A stretch of DNA of 64,000 nucleotides. It comes from Butyriboletus loyo. Taxonomy: Eukaryota; Basidiomycota; Agaricomycetes; Boletales; Boletaceae. Below are positions 23,766 through 37,391 of the stretch, piece by piece. A program made the position numbers and the translations under genes. The notes under the pieces were generated by a model. The model was not told the DNA's origin and ran no database searches. It was given only the letters and a program-made list of their open reading frames with translations. Each line of letters starts with the position of its first letter. Position 1 is the stretch's first letter. Location of the stretch: positions 62,001-126,000 of the forward strand of contig JBBPSI010000025.1 in assembly GCA_038093515.1 (NCBI GenBank). The letters are read 5' to 3'.

Positions 23766-24659
23766 ATGAGGCCTTTTCGAGGCATTCAGAAACGTCTCAT
23801 TGCATCCTTTCTCCCAAAAAAAACTGTCAGGCAGCCAACATCCATCGGAACCGCCAACAGCTTGCTACCAGGGGGTTTTACTTTTTTCCCAAGCTTCTTC
23901 GACGTCCGCGAGCAGCGATTACTTCTGACTACGGCCTTGAATCAACTCGACGCTACTGAGAGCATACGTGTCCGTAGACTTCAGAGTGATCATCGTGCTA
24001 GGAATCCGGTCTCGGACGGTACTCCCGTGGAGGGTGTATTCTTGCCAGATCGTTACTACACATTTCACGAGGTGAGTACATGGTACGGAATCCCTTTGTT
24101 TTCGAGTGTTCATTCTCCAAGGGTCACTACGACAATGTAATTCGAGATTATCGCGAAATGCGCCTCTCTTCCTGGCCAGAATCTGAACTTCGCGGCCTAA
24201 CTCCAGTGTTGGACCGCCTGCGAGCTCTCTACCCTTCGAAAAACACACAGACTCACCTGCTGCACCTGGCATCGTCTGGGGAAATCCTTCCTCACATTGA
24301 CAACGTCTCTGCGAGCGGTGGATGGATCCTAGGTGTGAGCCTTGGGGCTACGAGGACATTAAGGATGGAATCCCCAAGTCCTGCAGCGTCAGAGAGCTTT
24401 GATATATTGCTTCCGTCTGGTAGCGTTTATCTACAAAGGTAACGTATATGCATCTAGGTCAAATCCATGTACTGAGTCTATTACAGAGCCGATGTCCGTT
24501 ACTACTGGAGACATGCAATTCTGCCGTCAACGGATAGAGATGAAGTCAAGTGTGGGCAACGTATCAGCATAATGATCAGGGTGCGTGGCTAATTCCTCAT
24601 GGTTTGCCTCTTCTCAGTTCCCGCCAGGATCACAGGGAGGACGGCGCGGGGAAGGTTGA
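23766..24659 (+). CDS. AlkB-like 2-oxoglutarate/Fe(II) dioxygenase (ALKBH7-like)
   Basis: Exon 1 from ATG 23766 (MRPFRGIQKRLIASFLPKK, presequence-like) reaches YYTFHE; introns then separate GHYDNVIRDYREMR, ADVRYYWRHAI and the end FPPGSQGGRRGEG. Iron ligands are visible as H and D in LPHIDNV and H in YYWRHAI; the 2-oxoglutarate arginine is in GQRISIMIR. The block LHLASSGEILPHID followed by GGWILGVSLGATRTLRM and LLPSGSVYLQR fits ALKBH7, a mitochondrial AlkB relative linked in animals to programmed necrosis and fatty-acid metabolism. Function in fungi is unknown to me. The family's catalytic residues are all kept. Confidence 0.88.
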
Positions 24660-26807
24660 GATCGGTACGCGTGAACACGAGCCATGCCGGGTTGCTGAGT
24701 GAATGAAATGTAGTATGGCCCGATGAAGCCAAATTCGCGGAAGGGACTCCAGCTCCGCTATGTCCCTGATGGCACCATCTGGCGCAATATTTGGACACTT
24801 CATGTCGTTGACACTCGAGTTCTTTTAGGTACAGCAATACAGCGGCGCGTACGGAACCCCATGTTCGGTTTCAAAGTGAAACCAGAACTTTTTATACGCG
24901 ATCGCATCTGATGTGAAACAACGACATTCTTTTGGTTCCATCCGCTCAATGACGTTCGAGCTAGCTATCACTTACTTGCGAGCGCGGACATGATGTGAAG
25001 AGACTACAAACGGGGTACTTCTAAATTAGTCACCCAGAGTCGACCGCAACGCTAATGACGCGACCTCGGGTTACCAACCCTCGAGAACGAGGGGAATACA
25101 CATAGGGCCGCGATCAGACACGCACGACTTCAGCAAGTGTTGTCTGTGATCCAGAAGGTCAAGAGTATCCACCCCGATCTCGCATGCCTGCTCAACGGTC
25201 TAGATCTTCATGTCAAATTCTCGCTTGGCTTCCTCGCCCTAATTTTGTCTTGTCGACCAGGGATGGGATCAGCAAGCGACTGCCTACATTTGCGGGTCTA
25301 TCGGACAAAACAGCAAAACGTGCAGTCGGATTTGTATCCCGATCACCAGAACCCTGGTAACTGATACCATGCGGTTTGGAGACACGCCATAACAAATTTA
25401 CCCAAATGATATGGTTCCCTCTGTCGAATTGAAGGCGAAACGCGACATGATGCATATTAGGAACAGTCCGCGGCTACAGGCGAATAAATAACTGTATGGC
25501 TGATGGGAAGCGGAATGATACAGTGTGGGGATGTGAAGTCCATGCAATAGCTCTAGCGAGTAATGAGATCTACAATGCAGATGACGTGTGCACCCGAATA
25601 AGTAACGATGGCCTAGTTGACTTTTGAAACACTGGAGACACTGTATTCGTTGGCGTCAGCGGCTGCATTCGGGCGTCGCAGTGTTCAGGCCACTTACGGC
25701 AGACTCCGATGACCTTCGCCGCCATCCAATGCAATGACGACGACTTGGGTCCCCTACAGACCATCAGATACGGTACGGCGCATATTGAAGAAAAAGATTT
25801 ACGTCGGCCAGGCGACTTGTGGATTGTACGGTACCATATTTGATCTCGCCGGCGGCGGTCCAGAAGAAAACTCGTGTGCCGTTCTGCGCCCGTGTCAGCA
25901 GCATTCTGGGGAGTAAAGCGGGAACCTACGGGGTAGGCGTTCATAGCCAAAATAGTAGGTCGTGAACGGTAAGTGCTGAAGGTCGTGAGGAGCCATTGGC
26001 CAGTGGGTTGCGCTCTCCTTATAAACCTGATGTCTGGCTAGAGATCTGTCTCCTTCGATCTCCAGATTCCTCAAGCTACAGAGGGGAACAGTCGGTGATA
26101 GGGCCTACTCGACGGACGTGCCTAATTTGTTCTTGCAACCTGGGTTGTTGTTCGGAAATCTATGGATGTCGCTTATTGGGTTTGCGAGTAACGACACATT
26201 TACAGTATAGCCAGAACGATTGGAATAGCCGAACTCAATTAATTCACGGACGACGGCTCGTCGCGCGACTGAGTGTGCGTTTGAGATCCCTGTGTCGTAA
26301 ATGAAACGGGACAATGTCTTAGCAGGTGTGAGTTATGAAATGGATGAACTCGTGAAGGTCGAGGCAGAACGGCATCATGGAAGGGACGTAATAATAGTGC
26401 TTGAGGTCCCCAAGGACTCAAGTACCCACGAGCCCACCCCGCGATGAAGCAAACAATCCTGGCATGACGCGTGGCAGACATATCCAATTAACGCACACGT
26501 TGCCACCTTTCAAATCAGCCGGACCTGATCCTCGGGCTGGCCCTAGCGATTTCATCTGGGCGGAGCTTTGTAAATGAACGGACCTCGAGCAGACTGTTGG
26601 TGGGTCTTACAAGTGAGGATCATGTACATACGTGTGCAACCTTCTGCAGAGAAACGCGAGGCGGAAAATGAAGGGGTACAACAACCGCCAAGGGCAGCAG
26701 TGCATGGGAAAACAGCGGAGCTCGGAAAACCCGATTAAATAATTCGTCCATATTCCGTATTGGATGTTGCAGCGTTCTCAAGAACCGTCGACTACAGCAG
26801 ACGCCGA
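24660..26807. other. Gene-poor stretch, no recognised gene
   Basis: About 2.1 kb without a gene I can support. Open frames are short (up to 126 codons on the minus strand, 25950-25570; 62 codons on the plus strand at 24723-24911) and carry no family motif. On the minus strand near 25140-25200 a fragment reads TVEQACEIGVDTLDLLDHR, but no flanking exon supports it. This may hold a decayed gene, a non-coding RNA or plain spacer. Confidence 0.45.
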
Positions 26808-28281
26808 ATGTCGGTCATTCTAGTAACAGGCTCGTACGACCATGAAATCAGATTCTGGGAAGCTTGGAGTGGCATTTGCTCCCGCACCATCGCAAGGTCG
26901 GGGGAATCCGGCGTGAGCACAGTCTTTTCAATCACGTCAGGTCATACTTGAGTTCGTCGTTAGCAAGTAAATCGCCTCGCTATCTCTCCCGAGTAATTCA
27001 GCTCTTTTCTTCTTGTGGAGGGTGTCATTCACGTTCCGGCTCTTAGCAAGCGTCTACTCGCTGCGGCGATCCACAAGAAAGTGTACATTTACGAGGTCGC
27101 TAGCACTTCCTCCACCCCGGTTGGTCTCCCTCATCTCCGTGGCTCACGTATTGAACCATGCGATTCGGTAGCTGACCTGTCTCGATGCTCACACCATGAA
27201 TGTCACCTCCGTTTCCTTCCACAGCGAAGGGAAATGGTTAGTTACTGGTAGTGAAGACGGGACTATCAGGATATGGGACCTCAGGTACTCATCCATTTCA
27301 AGCCTGATCGTTCTAGGGATTTCTTCATCTATCGCTTTAGGAGTACGCAAGTGCACCGCACTTATGATAATGGCGCCCCTGGTAGCTTCATCTTAGCATA
27401 TCGCTCTCTTTTGATGATGCTAATGCATGCGTGTTCAGTCAACGATGTTTGCGTCCATCCTAATCAAGGAGAGCTCATCTCCTGCGATCAGGCCGGATGC
27501 ATCAAACAATGGGATCTGTCTGAAAATCTCTGTTCCCATGAACTGGTACGTCGATTTCTTCTCCACTTCTCCGATCCCTTAATGCACTAGCGCAAGACCC
27601 CCGCGGGCGACGTACCTATCAGGTCTGTCACCCTGGCTTCTGATGGATCGTGCTTGGTTGCTGGAAATAATAAGGCATGGCCACAATGCTCGGGTCGAAT
27701 TAGCGTTCATCATTCCGTAATTAGGGCAAATGCTATGTCTGGAAGATTAACGAAGAGAAATCTGAACTCCCAAGATACCAGGCCGTAACCAAGTTCAGCG
27801 CGCATAAGAAGTATATAACCCGCGTCCTTCTCAGTCCTGATGTTAGGTAAGTCATGTATCTGAGTTCCTTTTCTGCATGCATCCAGGCTCCCGCGGATAC
27901 ATTAGGTATCTCGCCACATGTTCTGCGGACACGACGGTGAAGATATGGTCCATATCTCAGAATTATGAATTGAAGCAAGAGAAAGTACTCCAAGGGCATC
28001 AGAGATGGGTGTGGGACTGTGCTTTTAGTGCGGACTCTGCATATCTCGTGACAGGTGAGATAACTATTATCGGCTTGACCATTAGTTCTTGGCGCCTACC
28101 GGTCCACAGCATCCTCGGATCATACTGCTCGACTCTGGGAGATGGCTTCGGGTGAGACTGTCCGACAATATAATGGGCATCACAAGGGTATGTCGAACAA
28201 CTTCCGTCACTAAGTGATCCGTTCATCAAGACACTTCATTCAGCTGCAGTGTGTTGTGCGCTTCACGACGGGGCAGGTTGA
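26808..28281 (+). CDS. LST8: LST8, WD-repeat subunit of TOR complexes
   Basis: ATG 26808 begins [22 protein letters not shown], the standard LST8 start. Seven WD repeats follow across many short introns: [37 protein letters not shown] with [29 protein letters not shown] with [26 protein letters not shown] with [29 protein letters not shown] with [23 protein letters not shown], and [20 protein letters not shown]. The end [11 protein letters not shown] with stop at 28279-28281 is the family C-terminus. LST8 binds the TOR kinase domain in TORC1 and TORC2 and so couples growth to nutrients. Some introns contain long open stretches that hide the repeats in a simple frame reading. Confidence 0.94.
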
Positions 28282-30147
28282 TTTCATATCAAGGGGTACG
28301 GCCACGTATCCTTGGCATGGAGGACCATCTAGTGATCAGATAAAAATGAAAATGGGAGTTTCGAACATGAATGAAGTCATCTCGGCAATCGCCTTTGGAA
28401 GTTATTTGCAAATTGCAATGCGCGACACTCCGGACGGCGCCTCGGTTTGAACATTTGCACCAGGTCATGATCTCTGTATCGCCCCTCCAGTTCCGCGGAA
28501 CTGGCGAGTCATGCCGATCTGCAGGTGTTCTAGCTCGGAAAGTAAACATTCTCGTTGCTGAAACAATAAGTTGGCAAAAGGTGAACATCGATAGGTCCTG
28601 CCTAGTTGAGCACGATTACCGGAAAATAGGTGGTACATCAACTCGAATGCGGATAGTCGACTTTTCTGTGACCTTCTCGATGTCTGCTGTGACCCATCAG
28701 AAGAGATCTAGGCAAGAGACAGGCGTCTCCCGATCCATCACATCCACCTCCTCGGTCTACACCCACCATCAACTATTCACACGTCTTCAGCAAGGCAACT
28801 ACTGTCTAGAGTGCGGCAACCTATCAGTACGAGTGGATGACCCCTGCTAATGTATTCAACCTTGGAAATTCTGGTCCCTATAAACTTTGCGTAGCACCTT
28901 TGGGTCATTTTCATGACAGGCCTTGCCCATCTTTGGACGACAATGATCTGAAGGTTGTTGTCTTCGTTGTCTTGATGAAGTCCGCATGACGAACTTGGTA
29001 TGGTACTGGTACAGGCAAAAGTATCAAATTTGCCTCATGTCCAGCCCTAGATCTAACTCGCTTTGGGTGAGGGACTTCTCCCGTGACCTGAGTGCATCTC
29101 AGACTGCAGCTGGGCCAAATTTATCTTTCCCCGACGAGCCTGAGATGAGGGAGGGGAGGCATGCCGATTTCCTGTTAGAAGTTGAATTAATCTACTACTT
29201 AATTAAGTTGGGTTAATCGAAGACTGTGCACAGCTCACTGTTGACTGACAACAAGTAAATAACTGTGGGGACCCATCTTCTATTTTCAGCCGTAATTGGC
29301 TTCTTTGGGTTTTAGTCGGCTCTCCGCGGTGTGCTCGCCCGTTGCATGCTGTGGCAACAACTTCAATGATCTCGCTCTCTCGTGTACGTGGTCCTGCCCT
29401 CCAGACTGACAAGCATGAGAACCTCAGTCCCAGGAAATACGTCAAGTACGTACTCCAGTCCTGAGCGAATGGCAGAAACACTCTCTTGCAAGGCGCGTAG
29501 CATCGCTAGTGTCACACTAGTATGAACGCACTAGGCTGTCGGCAATTACCTCAGTGATCGTTGCGTGGACATCATGAGCTGGTTGTCCCACTGTGTCCCG
29601 TAGGTCGCGCGGCTGTGTGATAGTTTTCCGGTTCCGAGGGACAAGCCAGATCGCCGCCACGGCGCTCGAGACGAGCTTTTGGGGCACGAAGCTCAGCACG
29701 GGAAACGGTCCCTGTGCCACGGCTGCTGTGCACGAGGCAGTTACTCCCGTGGGCTGCCTCACCTTTACTGCAAGGTAGGGTCCTTTCCCGCGTTACTGAA
29801 TGAAGTCCTGTACGCAGCCCAATATTCTGGGAGTGTCGCATCCCTTGCGATTCTTGCAAGTAATTTCCGCCTAGATGAGACGCGCGTTTCGCAGGATGGC
29901 ACAGAGAATGCGACTGTGTCTCTTTCTTTTTCTTTGCTTTTCTCAGCGGACACCAGACCTGGTGTTGCTAAGCGTTGCGTATAATTTCCGCCCTCAGTGG
30001 ATGTTTCGCACACTTGTGACTGCGGTTTTCCTCCTGCCAAGTGGGTGGCCGAGTCGTGATCCGTTGCTTATGATTATCTAAGCATCGGATGCACAAATTG
30101 GAAGCCCGGCGGCGTCGACGGAGGTCCGCCTCGTAATCGGCCGGAGC
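28282..30147. other. Gene-poor stretch upstream of GLT1
   Basis: About 1.9 kb between LST8 and GLT1 on the same strand. The longest open frame is 159 codons (28371-28850, +) but its composition and lack of motif look random. A minus-strand frame at 30040-29765 overlaps the likely GLT1 promoter. The stretch may serve as LST8 3' region plus GLT1 promoter with unknown content between. No tRNA or repeat was recognised. Confidence 0.45.
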
Positions 30148-33100
30148 ATGTCCACCAAGTTTATCATCTCGTCGCTCCAGGCTTCATCCCCTTCGAATTC
30201 CCCCGCAATCTGTCCTATGCCCGACGTCTCGCACCAGCTCCCTCTGGTTTCGGAGGCGTCTTCTTTAGCGGACAACGGTTTTCATGCTGTCCAACGCAAT
30301 CCCGATTCTTGGGATCAATCTCTTCCCGCAGATCAAGGTCTTTATCTCGCAGAGTATGAGAAAGATGCTTGCGGTGTAGGTTTCATTTGCCATATCAAAG
30401 GAGAGCCAAGCCACAAAATCATCTCCGATGCTCGTCAACTGCTTTGCGCCATGACCCATCGTGGCGCGACGGGGGCGGACAGCCGCGATGGTGACGGTGC
30501 TGGCGTCATGACCGCTATCCCACACCTCTTCTTCAAACGAGAAGCTGAACGGGAGATTGGTTGCGTTCTACCCGAATCGGGCGAGTACGCTGTCGGCAAC
30601 GTTTTCTTCAAGGCCAATGACCCTATCCAACTTCAAAACTTCCAAACGATCTTTTCCAATGTCGCTAGTGGACTAGGTCTTCGTGTGCTCGGGTGGCGCG
30701 AAGTTCCGACAGACGGTACCATCCTGGGTCCTGCCGCCAGCAGCAAGGAGCCCGCGATTTACCAACCTTTCGTCGTTCTTCGTGATCACTATGGTGACGG
30801 CACTACATGTCAGAATGGTCCTTTCGATGCCAAACTATTTGAACGACAGCTTTACGTGTTGCGCAAGCATGCCACTCATACGATGTCTGTCATTTCTCAT
30901 TCATTCAAAGTAATGAACTTCGCTCAACAACGTCTCGACTTTCTTGTATATAAAGTACGGTCGCAAAGGGCTTCTACGTCTGTTCACTATCCTCGAAGAA
31001 CATCGTGTATAAAGGGCAGCTCTCGCCCCCCCAAGTGTACGGCTACTATCATGACCTCAACCACGTTCTGTACCGTTCCCACTTTACCTTGGTCCACTCC
31101 CGATTCTCTACAAATACCTTCCCTTCATGGGATCGGGCCCAGCCAATGAGGTGGGCCGCTCACAACGGTCAGTATATCTCGTACCCGAGAGTAGCAGGTA
31201 AGATCTAACGTGCCACTTCAGGCGAAATCAACACCGTTCGTGGCAACAAAAATTGGATGAGGGCTCGTGAAGGTGTACTTTCTTCGACGAGCTTCGGTGA
31301 TCAGCTCGACCTTCTCTATCCCATCATTGAAACCGGGGGCTCTGACTCCGCTGCTTTCGATAACGTACTCGAGCTACTTGTCGTGAATGGTGTCGTCACG
31401 TTGCCGGAAGCCGTCATGATGCTCATCCCCGAGGCGTGGCAAGGAAATGAGAACATGGAACCTGGAAAGCGAGCGTTCTACAACTGGGCTGCTTGCGTTC
31501 AAGAACCTTGGGACGGTCCTGCCCTATTTACCTTCAGTGACGGCCGTTATTGCGGTGCTAATCTTGATCGCAATGGTCTACGGCCGTGTCGTTTTGTTGT
31601 CAGCAGCGAGGACATCATGGTCTGCGCCTCTGAAGTTGGTGTGGTTTTCATCCCTCCAGAGAAGGTAGTGCAGAAGGGCCGCCTAAAGCCTGGCCGCATG
31701 CTTCTCGTCGACACACTGGAAGGAAGGATTGTAGATGACAAGGAACTCAAACGCCACACAGCTTCCAAGAAAGACTTCGCATCATGGGTTGAAGCTCACA
31801 TTCTACATGTTCCAAACATCATTAAGCGCGTAATTCGCAGCAACATCTCGATCGATCCCAGCATCGATGAAGCACCGCTCAGCGCCGATCCCAAACTCCT
31901 CGCGTTTGGTTACACGGTTGAACAGCTCAATCTTCTTATGCTTCCTATGGTCGAGAATGGCAAGGAAGCGTTGGGCTCCATGGGAAACGACGCACCCATA
32001 GCAGCAATGGCCACGCAGCCTCGTATTATTCATGACTATTTCCGTCAGCTATTCGCCCAGGTCACCAACCCACCCATAGATCCAATACGAGAGAACATCG
32101 TTATGTCCCTTGAAGCATACGTCGGGCCCGAGGGCAATCTTCTGGAGATGAAGCCAGAACAGTGCCACCGCATTCTTCTTCCTTCACCGTTATTGTCTCT
32201 TGAGGAGATGAATGCGATGAAAAACCTGAAGGCCGCCTACGTTACTTGGCCGTCGATCACAGTCGACATCACTTTCCAGAAGGAAGAAGGCATTCCCGGG
32301 TATCAACTAGCATTACAGCGTGTCTGCAGCGAGGCAGCACAGGCTATCGAGGACGGGATCAAAGTCATCATTTTGTCCGATCGCGCCACTGGGCCCTCTC
32401 GTGTCCCTTTGTCCGCGTTGGTGGCGTGTGGTGGCGTTCATCATCACCTCGTATTGCAAAAGAAGCGCGCAAAGGTTGCATTAATGGTCGAGACAGCCGA
32501 GGCTCGCGAAGTGCACCATCTGTGCGTTCTCGTTGGGTATGGGGCGGATGCCGTTTGCCCTTGGTTGATGCTTGAAACAATACATAAAGTTGGTCGAGAA
32601 GGGCTGTGAGTCGGCAAAGCATAGCTTTGTGTTTCGCCAAGAATTGACCCAATTTTTGCAGCATCAAGGGTGGCGACAAGTCTGTCAAGGATTTGATTGC
32701 CAATTATAGAAATTCCATCGACAATGGAATTCTCAAGGTCATGTCGAAAATGGGTATTTCCACTCTCCAGTCATACAAGGGGGCCCAGATTTTTGAAGCC
32801 CTTGGCCTGCACAGCGAAGTGGTGGAACGTTGTTTTACTGGGACTGCGTCACGAGTTCAGGGCGCGACGTTTGATTTACTAGCACTAGATGCCTTCGAGC
32901 TTCATGAACGGGGCTGGCCTTCTCGAGAGACCATCTTACCGCCTGGTATGCCTGAGTCAGGCGAGTACCACTGGCGGGATGGTGGTGAGGCCCACATCAA
33001 CGATCCCGTAGGCATTGCCAGTTTGCAAGACGCTGTCAGGGAGAAGAACCAGGTTGCGTACGATGCATATGCTCGCAACGTCAACGAGCAAGCCAAGCAC

Positions 33101-36100
33101 ATCCACTTGCGTGGCCTACTTGATTTCCGGCTAGAAAACGCGACGCCAATTCCTATCGAACAAGTCGAGCCCTGGAATGAGATCGTCCGGCGTTTTGTTA
33201 CAGGAGCTATGTCTTATGGATCGATTTCCATGGAGGCTCACTCTACCCTGGCCGTTGCTATGAATCGACTTGGCGGCAAGTCGAACACTGGTGAAGGCGG
33301 GGAGGATGCGGAAAGGTCGCAAGTCCTCCCTAATGGAGATACGATGCGATCTGCAATCAAACAGGTTGCCTCAGGTCGGTTCGGCGTCACGTCCAACTAT
33401 TTGGCTGATGCAGACGAACTGCAAATCAAGATGGCGCAAGGCGCAAAGCCTGGAGAAGGTGGTGAGCTCCCGGGTCACAAGGTTTCAGTTTCGATCGCTC
33501 GCACTCGTCACTCGACTGCTGGTGTTGGCCTAATCTCCCCTCCTCCCCATCATGATATCTACTCCATCGAGGACCTTAAACAGCTTATTTACGATCTGAA
33601 GTGTTCGAACCCTCGCGCACGCGTCTCAGTGAAACTTGTCTCCGAAGTCGGTGTAGGCATCGTTGCCAGTGGCGTCGCAAAAGCGAAAGCAGATCATATC
33701 CTGATCTCAGGTCACGACGGTGGCACCGGTGCCTCTCGCTGGACTAGTATCAAGTACGCTGGTTTACCTTGGGAACTTGGCCTCGCAGAAACACACCAAA
33801 CTCTCGTTCTGAACGACCTCCGGGGTCGTGTAACCGTGCAAACGGATGGCCAGATTCGGACTGGTCGTGATATAGCAATTGCTTGCTTGCTTGGTGCAGA
33901 AGAATGGGGTTTTGCCACGACGCCTCTCATTGCAATGGGTTGCATTATGATGCGCAAGTGTCATTGTAAGTCTTCTGTTTTCTCTGCCCAACATGTCCTG
34001 CCTACGGTCGTCTTCACAGTGAATACCTGTCCTGTTGGTATCGCCACTCAGGATCCTGAACTTCGGGCGAAATTCGCCGGTCAGCCTGAGCAGGTTATCA
34101 ACTTCTTCTACTACCTCGCGGAGGATCTTCGTGCAATTATGGCGAAGCTCGGGTTCCGCACTATCAACGAGATGGTTGGGCGTGCTGACATGCTGAAGAT
34201 CGATGAGAAACGTCGCACGATTAAGACTGCTAACCTTGATCTGTCCGCCGTGCTCAAGCCCGCATGGCAAATGCGCCCTGGCGCAGCCACGTACCGCGTT
34301 CGTCAGCAAGACCACAAGCTTTACATCCGCCTTGACAACAAATTTATCGACGAATCGGAGCCCGCGCTTACCAAGGGTCTTCCCGTTCACATCGAGTGCG
34401 AAGTGACGAATACCGACCGTGCTCTGGGCACATCTCTGTCTCACCGTGTCTCCAAACTGTATGGCGAAGATGGCTTGCCCAAGGATACGATCCACATTCG
34501 CATGCGCGGGTCTGCTGGCCAATCCTGTGGCGCGTTCCTCGCCCCCGGGATCACGATCGAGCTGGATGGCGACGCTAACGATTACGTTGGAAAAGGCCTC
34601 TCCGGCGGACGCCTTATCGTATACCCACCAAAACAATCGACATTCAAAGCAGAGGAAAATATCATTATAGGCAACGTCTGCTTGTACGGTGCGACATCAG
34701 GCGAAGCATTTATTCGAGGTATCGCCGCGGAGCGTTTCGCTGTTCGAAACTCCGGTGCGAACGCCGTTGTTGAAGGCACTGGAGATCACGGTTGCGAATA
34801 TATGACTGGCGGACGAGTCGTAGTCCTTGGCACTACCGGTCGTAATTTCGCTGCAGGAATGAGCGGAGGAATAGCTTACGTTCTCGACATGGCTCATACA
34901 TTCTCCTCCAAGGTTAACATGGAGATGGTAGAACTTGGCAAAGTCACAGATCCCAAAGAGATTGCTTCTCTTCGTAGCCTTATCGAGGACCATCGTCACT
35001 ATACCGGTTCAGAGGTCGCCAACCGTGTTCTACACGATTTCCATCACCTCCTTCCTCTTTTCGTCCGGGTCATGCCTCTGGATTACAAACGTGTCATGGA
35101 AGAGCAGGCTGCGAAGGAGAAGGAAGAGAAGATGCGCTTGAACGTTGTCGATCTCGTTCCTTCCCGAACGGCTAGCCAGGTCGATCTCGCTTCGGAGGGT
35201 CTCGAAGATATTCTACTCCCCAAGGAGCCTACTCCGAACGTTCCCAACGTCTTCAAACGCCACGAACCCTCCGTCGGGGACATAGAAGATTCTCTCGTTG
35301 ACGAATCGACTACCAAGCAACGACTGCACAAACTGGATAAAGTTCGCGGTTTCATGAAGTATCAACGACTCAATGAGGCGTACAGACCTCCCCGAAAGCG
35401 AGTTAAAGACTGGAAGGAAATCTCCAGTCGCCTTACGGAAAGCGAACTCAAGTATCAATCTGCTCGATGCATGGACTGCGGTATTCCATTCTGTCAGTCA
35501 GACACTGGATGTCCGATTTCCAACATCATCCCCAAATGGAACGATCTGGTCTTCAAGGGCCAGTGGAAAGATGCGCTGAATCGGCTTCTTATGACGAACA
35601 ACTTCCCCGAGTTCACGGGACGCGTCTGCCCTGCTCCATGCGAGGGTGCGTGTGTTTTGGGAATCAACGAGCAGCCTGTTGGTATCAAGAGCATCGAGTG
35701 TGCTATCATCGACAAGGTGAGGTTGCCTTGACCATGGCGCTTTGCTTGCACGCTGAGCATCGCAATCCAGGGCTTTGAGATGGGGTGGATGGCCCCTAAC
35801 CCGCCATCGTTCCGCACGGGCAAGAAGATCGCCATCATTGGATCTGGGCCTGCAGGCCTTGCTTGCGCTGACCAACTGAACAAGGCCGGTCATTTCGTTT
35901 ATGTGTATGACCGCAATGACCGTATGGGTGGCCTTTTGATGTATGGCATCCCTAAGTAAGTGGTATCAACACACGTTCTTGCGTCTCCTGCGTTGCTGAG
36001 CGATTTTAAGCATGAAACTTGACAAGGCGATTGTACAGCGGCGGGTGGACCTCATGGCTGCCGAGGGTATCGTAAGCACCTTGGATATGATTTCCTCACA

Positions 36101-37391
36101 CTGTCGCTGATACCATTCAAGACGTTCGTGCCAAACGCCCATGTCGGCGTTAACGTCGATGCGACTGCCTTGCACGAAGAGAACGATGCTGTCGTCGTCT
36201 GCACTGGCGCCACTTGGCCACGAGACCTGAAGATTCCCAACCGAAACGTCGATGGCATCCACTTCGCCATGGAATTTCTCCTGGTAGGCTGGTTTCCGTC
36301 TCGGTCATCCCCTTACCAATTTCTTTTTAGTTGAATACAAAATCTCTTTTGGACTCGGAGTTGCAAAACGGCGCTTACATTGATGCCAGAGGGAAAGACG
36401 TCATCGTTATTGGCGGCGGTGACACTGGTAATGATTGTATTGGTACAGCCATGCGCCATGGCGCGAAGTCTGTGACCAACTTCGAGCTGTTGCCCAAGCC
36501 ACCTGGCTCCCGAGGAAGGGACAATCCATGGCCACAATGGCCTCGGTGGGTTATATTAACCTTTGGTTATGCACGATGCTCACTTTACGTAATGCAGGAT
36601 ATTCAGGACCGATTATGGACACACTGAAGTTGCAGCCCATTTCGGCAATGGTGAGTAATATACGTTACTGCATATTCATAACTCAAGTCGTCTTTAGATC
36701 CCCGTGAATACTGCATTTCTACCAAAGAGTTCGTCTTGGATGAGAACGGGAAGTTGAAAGGATTGAATACCGGTGTGTATCTTGGCATAGATATCTGGCT
36801 GTCGTCTGACTGACCTGTGAATGCCTCAAGTTCGCGTTGAGTGGACGAAGGATTCCGCAGGTCGCTGGAAGATGGAGGAAGTTCCTGGTTCGGAGAAATT
36901 CTTCCCAGCCCAGCTAGTCTTCCTTGCTCTCGGCTTCCTCGGACCTCAAGCCGAGGTTGTCAAAGCTCTTGGTGTGAAACAGGACGGACGCTCGAACATC
37001 CAAACACCCCACAAAGTATGTATGATTACCGTGCATTCGAGTTGAGTTAACACGGCCCATAGAAGTACGCGACAAATGTCGAGGGCGTTTTTGCGGCTGG
37101 GGACTGTCGCCGTGGACAATCTCTTATTGTTTGGGGTATCAAGTAAGCGGTTTCAAGTGACGTATATTCCGGATACTCCATATTGAATTTCTTTAGTGAG
37201 GGTCGTGGGGCGGCTGCCGAAGTGGATGCGTGGCTCAGCAACGGGTCCACCCGATTGCCCAGTGCGGGTGGTATCAAAGCTAGGGCAAGTATACATTAGG
37301 CTCGCGTCGTGGTCTTAGCTAATGGTTTGACAAACAGACGTTTGTGCCACCTCCGAGCAAGTTGCCCAACAATCCCAAAGTCGAAATCTAA
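30148..37391 (+). CDS. GLT1: NADH-dependent glutamate synthase (GOGAT)
   Basis: One polypeptide of about 2100 residues fuses the bacterial large and small subunits, as usual in fungi. From ATG 30148, a propeptide of about 74 residues ends at the catalytic Cys of [10 protein letters not shown] (class II glutaminase). The central and FMN domains follow ([56 protein letters not shown]), then the 3Fe-4S cysteine block near [13 protein letters not shown] and the GXGXG domain ([14 protein letters not shown]). The C-terminal part carries [20 protein letters not shown], an FAD/NAD Rossmann motif [14 protein letters not shown] and a second one [13 protein letters not shown], then [15 protein letters not shown]. 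It makes two glutamates from glutamine and 2-oxoglutarate. The last intron (37285-37337) has a GC donor; stop at 37389-37391. Confidence 0.97.

Noticed and set aside
24723..24911. 62-codon plus-strand frame after the ALKBH7-like gene
   Set aside because: No motif, no supporting intron borders, and the dioxygenase already ends in frame at 24659.
33764..34636. 290-codon minus-strand frame inside GLT1
   Set aside because: It mirrors the strongly conserved GLT1 coding strand and has no family motif of its own.
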